From Anaerolineae bacterium (GTDB lineage Bacteria; Chloroflexota; Anaerolineae; Promineifilales; Promineifilaceae), in NCBI GenBank assembly GCA_019637635.1, contig JAHBVI010000051.1, forward strand, positions 1 through 44,608: a DNA stretch of 44,608 nt, given 5' to 3'. The notes below the pieces were generated by a model. It did no database searches and was not told the origin of the DNA. It was given only the letters and a program-made list of their open reading frames with translations. Below, in pieces: positions 40,162-44,608 of this stretch. Within the stretch, counting starts at the first letter, position 1. The number at the start of each line of letters is the position of its first letter. The position numbers and the translations under genes are program-made.

Positions 40162-40815
40162 ATGTTAGCCAAGAATAGGATTGCCATGAGGGGTTCCGGT
40201 GTTTTGTTGGTGGCGCTGACGGCCGTAGGCATTGGTCTATGGGCGCGCCGCCGCCATCCCCATTTGCCCTGCCCCTCCAGTTTGAGTTTTCTGCTGGAAA
40301 ACCCGTTTATGAACCGGGTGGCCGGCGCCGAACTGCTGCTCGACCGGGCAGGTGTGTCGCCGGGGATGCGGGTGTTGGATGTGGGCTGCGGACCGGGTCG
40401 CATTACCCTGCCCGCCGCCCGGCGGGTGGGCCCCGCTGGCGAAGTGGTTGCCCTGGATATTCAACCGGCCATGCTCCGCCGCGTGCAAGAAAAGCTGACC
40501 GCCCAAAAGGTCAACAAAGTGCGTCTGCTTCTGGCCGGCGCTGGTGAGGGAAAAACCGAAGCGGCGGCCTTTGACCGCGCCTTTCTGGTGACGGTGCTGG
40601 GCGAGATTCCAGACAAAACGGCCGCGCTGCACGAGATCTACCGGGCGCTTAAACCGGGTGGCATCCTCTCCATCACCGAGGTTTTCCCCGACCCGGACAT
40701 GCAAAGGCCTGGCGTCATTCGTCAATTGGCCCAAGAAACAGGATTTTCAGTTGCCGGGCAGATTGGCAGTTTCCCGGCGTTTACGATGAATCTGGTGAAA
40801 CCGGCGGAGGCATGA
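40162..40815 (+). CDS. Class I SAM-dependent methyltransferase
   Basis: A 217-residue enzyme with one N-terminal hydrophobic helix (SGVLLVALTAVGIGLWA), so it may be membrane-attached. Motif I is VLDVGCGPGRITLPAARRVG, the acidic end of strand beta-2 is VVALDIQPAML, and the late motif has ALKPGGILSITEVFPDP. This is a UbiE/MenG-like Methyltransf_11 pattern; substrate unknown. ATG 40162 is eight bases after AGGAG, while the ATG at 40153 directly abuts it. Its position after the ICMT-like gene suggests that both are expressed together. Confidence 0.85.
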   Translation: MLAKNRIAMRGSGVLLVALTAVGIGLWARRRHPHLPCPSSLSFLLENPFMNRVAGAELLLDRAGVSPGMRVLDVGCGPGRITLPAARRVGPAGEVVALDIQPAMLRRVQEKLTAQKVNKVRLLLAGAGEGKTEAAAFDRAFLVTVLGEIPDKTAALHEIYRALKPGGILSITEVFPDPDMQRPGVIRQLAQETGFSVAGQIGSFPAFTMNLVKPAEA

Positions 40816-41109
40816 ACAAAACCGCCAGCAGTTCTAAATTTGGCTGGCGGCAGGTAAATCTGCACACTTCGGCGACAGACGGCAGCCGTCCGCGCTCAGT
40901 GCAGGCTCAACAAAAGGCAAAGTCGGCCTTCGCCGACTGGTACCAGCCGACGTAGGTCGGCTTTGCCTTCTGTAGCCGCGATTTTAATCGCCGGGAATTG
41001 GGTATGCGATGGCCCTACAAAACCACCCATGCCATTGGCTGAGGCCGGTGAACGTTGTATGATAGGCGCAGGTATCGGTTCTCGTGGTGTAGTGTAAGAG
41101 GGCGGCTTT
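40816..41109. other. Spacer with MITE-like remnant before the kinase gene
   Basis: Most of this 294-base gap is the repeat copy at 40849-41017. The remainder holds the kinase leader. A TATGAT hexamer at about 41060 could be a weak -10 element, but no -35 partner is clear. Confidence 0.4.
40849..41017. mobile_element. MITE-like element copy (reverse orientation, one end lost)
   Basis: On the minus strand the sequence from 41017 begins TAGGGCCATCGCATACCCAA, close to the left end of the 13350-13513 element, and shares GGCGATTAAAATCGCGGCTAC and the later AGTCGGCGAAGGCCGACT segment and TGCAGATTTACCTGCC end. It has an extra segment of about 45 bases and no recognisable right terminal inverted repeat, so it is probably immobile. 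Confidence 0.75.
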
Positions 41110-43131
41110 ATGACCACACAAACGTTTGGGCGCTATGAAATCAGGCGGGAAATTGGGCGGGGCGGCATGGCTACGGTTTATCTGGCCTATGATCCCCGCT
41201 TTCGGCGCGAAGTGGCGCTGAAAGCGATGCCGCATCAGTTTACCCATGACCCCATGTTCCGCACCCGCTTTGAACGGGAAGCGCAAACCATTGCGGCGCT
41301 GGAACACCCGGCCATTGTGCCCGTGCATGATTTTGGCGAGGAAAACGGCCAGCCGTTTATTGTCATGCGCTATATGTCCGGCGGTTCGCTGTCTGACCGG
41401 CTGAAGCAGGGGCGATTGTCATTGGCGGCGGCAACGGCCGTGCTCACCCGCATCGCCTCCGCATTAGACCGGGCACACGGCATCGGCGTTGTTCACCGCG
41501 ATCTGAAACCGGGCAACATCCTCTTTGACCAGTATGGCGACGCTTATCTGGCCGACTTTGGCATCGCCAAAATCGCCGAAGCGACAGCCGCACTGACGGG
41601 CAGTGGGCTGGTGGGCACCCCCTCCTACATGAGTCCCGAACAGGTGAAAGGGGAGTACATAGACGGCCGTTCCGACATCTACTCCCTGGGCATCATCCTC
41701 TACGAAATGTTGTCCGGGGCGCAGCCATACCAGGCCACCACCCCCTGGGGCATCCTGTCCAAACACGTCAACGACCCCATTCCCCATGTGATTGACCAGG
41801 CATCTGACCTGCCGCCACAACTGGACACCATTGTGACGCGGGCGCTGGCCAAAGAGGCCACGGATCGTTTTCAGACGGCGGGGGAGCTGGCCACGGCCGT
41901 GACGCTGGTGGTGCAGCAACGGCCGTATGCCACCACCGCCACCCTCATCACTCCCGCACCCGAACCCGAAACTATTGTGACAGCCCCCACTGAAACCATA
42001 TCAGCAGCAGAACCGCCGACTGTTGTAAAAGAACCGGAGGTGACCGAAGCCCCGCCGCCCATAGCGACCGATGTCGCGTCGCCCATAGCGACTGAGGTCG
42101 CGCCGCCCATAGCGACTGAGGTCGCGCCGCCCATAGCGACTGAGGTCGCGCCGCCCACACGGCGGGTTGAACCACTGCCGGACGAGATCAAGCCCGGTCC
42201 CGCCCGGCCCAAAGTCGCACCGCTGCCCACACCACCGGCCAAACCGGAAACACGCCAGGGAAAATTGACGGCCGTGCCCGTATGGGCCTGGGTGGTGGGT
42301 GGCCTGGGGCTGCTGTTGGTGTTGGTCTTCCTGGCGCGGGCGATACGTCCGGAGGCAGCCGCGCCCGAAGACAGTTCCACTGCGCCCGGCGCCTCTACCC
42401 TGACTACCGAAACGGAACCGGTGGAAACCGCTGCGCCCCTGTCGGATTTCATCCAGGTCAAATGGGATGAAGGGTTCCGCGTCACCGATCTGGCCTATGG
42501 GCCTGGGGCCTGGGCGGCCATCATGTCCCAAAACAGTCCCTACGGCCGTCAGACGTGGAAAACCTCGGCGGCCTTCCCCGGCGACTATATTCAGGAGAAG
42601 TGGGACGAAGGTTTCCGTGTGACCACCCTGGCGTATGGGAATGGGCTGTGGCTGGCTGCGTTGTCACTGGAAAGTCCTTACGGCCGTCAGACATATCAGA
42701 CATCAGCCGCCTTCCCCGGCGACTACATCCAGCAAAAATGGGACGAAGGTTTCCGCGTCACCAGTCTGGCGTATGGAGATGGTTTATGGGGGGTGGTGTT
42801 GTCGGCGGATGCTCCCTACGGCCGTCAGACCTACAAAACAGCGGCAGTTTTCCCTGGCGACTATATCCAGGAGAAGTGGGACGAAGGTTTCCGTGTCACC
42901 AGCCTGGCGTATGGGGATGGTTTATGGGGGGTGGTGTTGTCGGCGGATGCTCCTTACGGCCGTCAGACCTGGAAAACATCCGCCGCTTTCCCCGGCGACT
43001 ATATCCAGGAAAAGTGGGACGAAGGCTACCGCGTCACCAGTCTGGCCTATGGAAACGGCGTGTGGGCGGTGGTGCTGTCGCAGGAAAGTCCCTATGGCCG
43101 TCAGACCTACCGCGTCTCGCCTGATTTTTAA
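41110..43131 (+). CDS. Transmembrane Ser/Thr protein kinase with five 46-residue extracellular repeats
   Basis: A 673-residue receptor-type kinase of the bacterial Hanks family. The kinase domain (about 1-270) has IGRGGMATVYLAYDP, the lysine in ALKAM, HRDLKPGNILF, DFGIAK and GTPSYMSPEQ. A Pro/Glu/Thr-rich linker follows, including four copies of an 8-residue unit PIATEVAP-type (DNA 42058-42153). One transmembrane helix (about 391-412, VWAWVVGGLGLLLVLVFLA) leads to an outside region of five repeats of 46 residues (about 448-673). Each has YIQEKWDEGFRVTSLAYG, a hydrophobic stretch and PYGRQT. The repeats resemble WD-G-F repeats (DUF7477-like) of some plant kinases; that comparison is from memory. 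It would sense an outside or cell-wall signal. Confidence 0.92.
   Translation: MTTQTFGRYEIRREIGRGGMATVYLAYDPRFRREVALKAMPHQFTHDPMFRTRFEREAQTIAALEHPAIVPVHDFGEENGQPFIVMRYMSGGSLSDRLKQGRLSLAAATAVLTRIASALDRAHGIGVVHRDLKPGNILFDQYGDAYLADFGIAKIAEATAALTGSGLVGTPSYMSPEQVKGEYIDGRSDIYSLGIILYEMLSGAQPYQATTPWGILSKHVNDPIPHVIDQASDLPPQLDTIVTRALAKEATDRFQTAGELATAVTLVVQQRPYATTATLITPAPEPETIVTAPTETISAAEPPTVVKEPEVTEAPPPIATDVASPIATEVAPPIATEVAPPIATEVAPPTRRVEPLPDEIKPGPARPKVAPLPTPPAKPETRQGKLTAVPVWAWVVGGLGLLLVLVFLARAIRPEAAAPEDSSTAPGASTLTTETEPVETAAPLSDFIQVKWDEGFRVTDLAYGPGAWAAIMSQNSPYGRQTWKTSAAFPGDYIQEKWDEGFRVTTLAYGNGLWLAALSLESPYGRQTYQTSAAFPGDYIQQKWDEGFRVTSLAYGDGLWGVVLSADAPYGRQTYKTAAVFPGDYIQEKWDEGFRVTSLAYGDGLWGVVLSADAPYGRQTWKTSAAFPGDYIQEKWDEGYRVTSLAYGNGVWAVVLSQESPYGRQTYRVSPDF
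42058..42153 (+). repeat. Four tandem 24-bp repeats in the kinase linker
   Basis: Copies at 42058-42081, 42082-42105, 42106-42129 and 42130-42153. The last three are identical. Each encodes an 8-residue unit, PIATEVAP-like. The copy number could vary among strains and change linker length between kinase and membrane. Confidence 0.9.
42448..43125 (+). repeat. Five tandem 138-bp repeats coding the kinase outer domain
   Basis: Five copies of a 46-codon unit; the third and fourth are nearly identical at the base level over 100 bases. Each of the first four has one ACGGCCGT octamer at the same place (TAC GGC CGT, Tyr-Gly-Arg), at about 42540, 42680, 42818 and 42956; the fifth has TATGGCCGT. Confidence 0.9.
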
Positions 43132-43139
43132 GCCAATGA

Positions 43140-43170
43140 AAACGGCCGTAACCTGGGGTCACGGCCGTTT
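43140..43170. terminator. Bidirectional hairpin made of two ACGGCCGT octamers
   Basis: Arms AAACGGCCGT (43140-43149) and ACGGCCGTTT (43161-43170) pair perfectly. The hairpin lies between two convergent genes (kinase end 43131, cupredoxin end 43201). Each arm is a full copy of the dispersed octamer flanked by A or T, which gives it the form of a two-way terminator. Confidence 0.65.
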
Positions 43171-43200
43171 GGGGGACAAAGTAGTTCTGGTTGGTTGGAA

Positions 43201-43713
43201 TTAAGGCGCGGTTACCACCAACGTGCCCACCATGCCCGCTTCTTTATGCCCTGCTACCGTGCAGTAAAACTCATACTCACCCGGCGCTGAAGGCGTAAAT
43301 TCAACTGTCTGGCGGCCACCCATCGGCGCGAACACGTGAACGTCGGGGTCCAAGTCCATATGGCCCATATCGTGGTCCCCCATATCATGGGACCTCATCT
43401 CGTCATGTCCGCCTGTCTCATTGTGACCATCTGATCCATGTTCTCCCATTTCCACTACCATCACTTTCCCGGTATGGGGTATTTCAATAATGCTAAAATC
43501 ATGCTCCAACACCCCATCGTTATGCAGGGTCAGTTTGACCGGCCGTCCGGCCACTACCTCGATGCGATTGTGGTCATAAGCAATATCCGTTGCCTTCAGC
43601 GTAACGGCCGTGCGCGGGGCAACCGCAACAACGGACGACGGCTCGGCCGCACCGCCACAGGCGGCTAACCCCATGGTCAGCCCGACAAACAAAATAATGA
43701 CTAATTTCTTCAC
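43201..43713 (-). CDS. Cupredoxin-like lipoprotein with His/Met-rich loop
   Basis: A 170-residue exported protein. The signal peptide ends at the lipobox GLAAC (cysteine at residue 19). The beta-sandwich has the blue-copper ligands: His in LEHDFSII and the terminal FYCTVAGHKEAGM with Cys, His and Met. A long insertion between (about residues 90-115: HGSDGHNE, HDEMRSHDMGDHDMGHMD) is rich in His, Met and Asp and could bind several copper ions. The start is GTG at 43713 with AAGGAG upstream; this is the only start that fits. It lies 124 bases after the DUF1573 gene, same strand. It probably carries or buffers copper on the outer side of the membrane. Confidence 0.88.
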   Translation of the reverse strand: MKKLVIILFVGLTMGLAACGGAAEPSSVVAVAPRTAVTLKATDIAYDHNRIEVVAGRPVKLTLHNDGVLEHDFSIIEIPHTGKVMVVEMGEHGSDGHNETGGHDEMRSHDMGDHDMGHMDLDPDVHVFAPMGGRQTVEFTPSAPGEYEFYCTVAGHKEAGMVGTLVVTAP

Positions 43714-43837
43714 AGGTAAAGTTCTCCTTCGTGTGTTCAGATTCAGATTGGTTCAATCTCAAAGATTGAGTCAATCTTAAACAACTTTGGGTCATACATG
43801 GCGCGCTGTTTGGCGCAAATGCCATACGCCAATTGGC
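43714..43837. other. Spacer with short inverted repeats before the cupredoxin gene
   Basis: The gap contains small complementary words (AGATTGGTTCAATCT and AAGATTGAGTCAATCTT, 43744-43780) that resemble degraded versions of the heptad hairpins. No promoter is convincing, so the cupredoxin may be read with the two genes before it. Confidence 0.4.
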
Positions 43838-44245
43838 CTATGGCGCAGCCGGTGGCAGGATGTTGGCGGCCAGTTCCAGCACCATTTCCGGCTGCTGTGG
43901 ATCGTTGCTGGTGATAAACACCTGCCGCAGCAGCGGCCCGGTCAGCCCTGGCCCATGCGCGCCGGAATCAAAGGTAATGGACAACACGCCGCTGCCGCCT
44001 GCCGGAATCGTCATGGGGTCCAGGCTCGCCTGGGTACAGCCGCAGGAGGTGGTGATGTTTTCAATCACCAGATCGGCGGCGCCATTGTTTTGCACAGGCA
44101 CCTGGCGGGTGATGACCTCGCCGTTCACCACATCGCCCAACTGCAAACTGTTTTCGGCCAGGGTCATTTGCGGACGGCCGTTGCAGGCAGCCAATACGAA
44201 TGGCAGTACGGCCGTTACCATCAGCAAAATCAGTCCACGTTTCAT
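43838..44245 (-). CDS. DUF1573-domain lipoprotein
   Basis: A 135-residue exported protein. The lipobox VLAAC (cysteine about residue 21) follows a short signal peptide. The remainder is a DUF1573 domain: LGDVVNGEVITRQVPVQNNG, ENITTSCGCTQASLDP with the Cys-Gly-Cys motif, and ITFDSGAHGPG. Such Ig-like domains are often on the outer face of the membrane and the paired cysteines may bind metal or form a disulfide. The ATG at 44245 overlaps the stop of the PCYCGC gene (TGATG), so translation is coupled. Confidence 0.88.
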   Translation of the reverse strand: MKRGLILLMVTAVLPFVLAACNGRPQMTLAENSLQLGDVVNGEVITRQVPVQNNGAADLVIENITTSCGCTQASLDPMTIPAGGSGVLSITFDSGAHGPGLTGPLLRQVFITSNDPQQPEMVLELAANILPPAAP

Positions 44246-44608
44246 CACGATTCCCCCTCTGCCACTTTGAGCGTGGGTGGGCCAAACCGGGCATAATCCG
44301 CCTCAATCTGGGTGTAGATGTCGGCCGTACTCTTGCCCGCATCCATCAGGCGCATCGTATCATGGGTAATATCCAGGCAAATGGAGCAATACTGGGCGTG
44401 GGGATCAAACTGAATAACGCCGTTTTCATCCACGCCGGCCACGTAACAATCGTAGCTGGAGGTGTGCCCCATCCCGGCGCAGCCACAGTAACATGGGATT
44501 TCATCGGCGATTTCACGGTTGGCCACAGCAAACTGGTAAGCCTCTTGCAAGCGGTGACCCGATTGCTGTACCTCTTTGGGCATTTCTGACAGCGGGGCCA
44601 TGGGGTGT
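44245..44608 (-). CDS. PCYCGC-motif protein (5' end outside window)
   Basis: The visible 118 codons from an ATG at 44601, open to the edge of the window, contain EIPCYCGCAGMGHTSSYDCYV followed by QYCSICLDITHDTMRLM. The CYCGC and CSIC cysteines with His residues suggest a metal-binding or redox role. Members of this type usually have an N-terminal lipoprotein signal; here it would lie beyond 44608, so the gene is probably cut. It forms an operon with the DUF1573 and cupredoxin genes downstream, which points to metal, possibly copper, handling. Confidence 0.8.
   Translation of the reverse strand, partial: HPMAPLSEMPKEVQQSGHRLQEAYQFAVANREIADEIPCYCGCAGMGHTSSYDCYVAGVDENGVIQFDPHAQYCSICLDITHDTMRLMDAGKSTADIYTQIEADYARFGPPTLKVAEGES

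Larger units (their letters stand above)
1971..44214. repeat. Dispersed palindromic octamer ACGGCCGT, about 90 copies
   Basis: Reading through the sequence I find roughly 90 exact copies, in genes on both strands and between genes. Examples: 1974, 3705, 4121, 9959, 10988, 12281, 15746, 17101, 19894, 23102, 26906, 29052, 33319, 36116, 38598, 41893, 43142, 44208 (approximate starts). Within genes it most often reads Thr-Ala-Val (ACG GCC GTN) or X-Gly-Arg (NAC/GAC GGC CGT). Chance expectation for one octamer in 44.6 kb is about one. Confidence 0.93.

Overview
The window is about 44.6 kb of moderately high-GC bacterial chromosome. The gene set (short-form IF-2, nusA-ylxR-infB-rbfA-nrnA-truB-ribF cluster, many secreted PKD-domain hydrolases, VanW and Ser/Thr kinase proteins, MoxR/DUF58/VWA operon) and the low-complexity hairpins between genes suggest a member of the Chloroflexota, probably Anaerolineae-like. 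That placement is inference from style and content; no rRNA or other marker is present.

Layout. 0.1-3.3 kb (minus): a polar amino acid ABC importer (binding lipoprotein, permease, ATPase) followed by a small DUF420-like membrane protein. 3.3-10.9 kb (minus): the transcription/translation cluster nusA-ylxR-infB-rbfA-nrnA-truB-ribF, with a promoter and a terminator-like hairpin in the nusA leader. 11.1-13.3 kb (plus): a decayed metallophosphoesterase, a beta-carbonic anhydrase and a phospholipase D-like lipoprotein. 13.35-13.51 kb: a MITE-like element with terminal inverted repeats and target-site duplication. 13.7-18.3 kb: a 1525-residue secreted nuclease. 18.6-19.4 kb: an antitoxin-like gene and a broken PIN-domain toxin. 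19.5-22.1 kb: a VanW protein and a convergent HlyIII membrane protein. 22.3-28.0 kb (plus): an ECF sigma factor, a large membrane anti-sigma/FecR protein with DUF5666-like repeats, a multi-pass membrane protein and a small cytosolic protein. 28.2-33.4 kb (minus): two VWA-domain membrane proteins, DUF58 and MoxR, preceded by a membrane-anchored trypsin-like protease. 33.5-39.4 kb: a secreted reprolysin-like metallopeptidase (minus) divergent from a frameshifted secreted M28 peptidase (plus). 39.4-43.1 kb: two methyltransferases and a transmembrane Ser/Thr kinase with five 46-residue extracellular repeats. 43.2-44.6 kb (minus): a PCYCGC protein (cut by the window edge), a DUF1573 lipoprotein and a His/Met-rich cupredoxin lipoprotein, probably a copper-related envelope set.

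Two genome-scale signals stand out beyond the genes. First, the palindrome ACGGCCGT occurs roughly 90 times by my manual count, about two per kb and far above chance, inside genes and between them, like the cyanobacterial HIP1 octamer. Second, about ten gene junctions carry hairpins whose arms are tandem 7-bp (sometimes 8-bp) units that run one way and then return as the reverse complement. The unit sequence differs from site to site while the architecture is kept. Several of these have grown into gene ends. I know of no description of this second class in this lineage and regard it as the best candidate for something new here.
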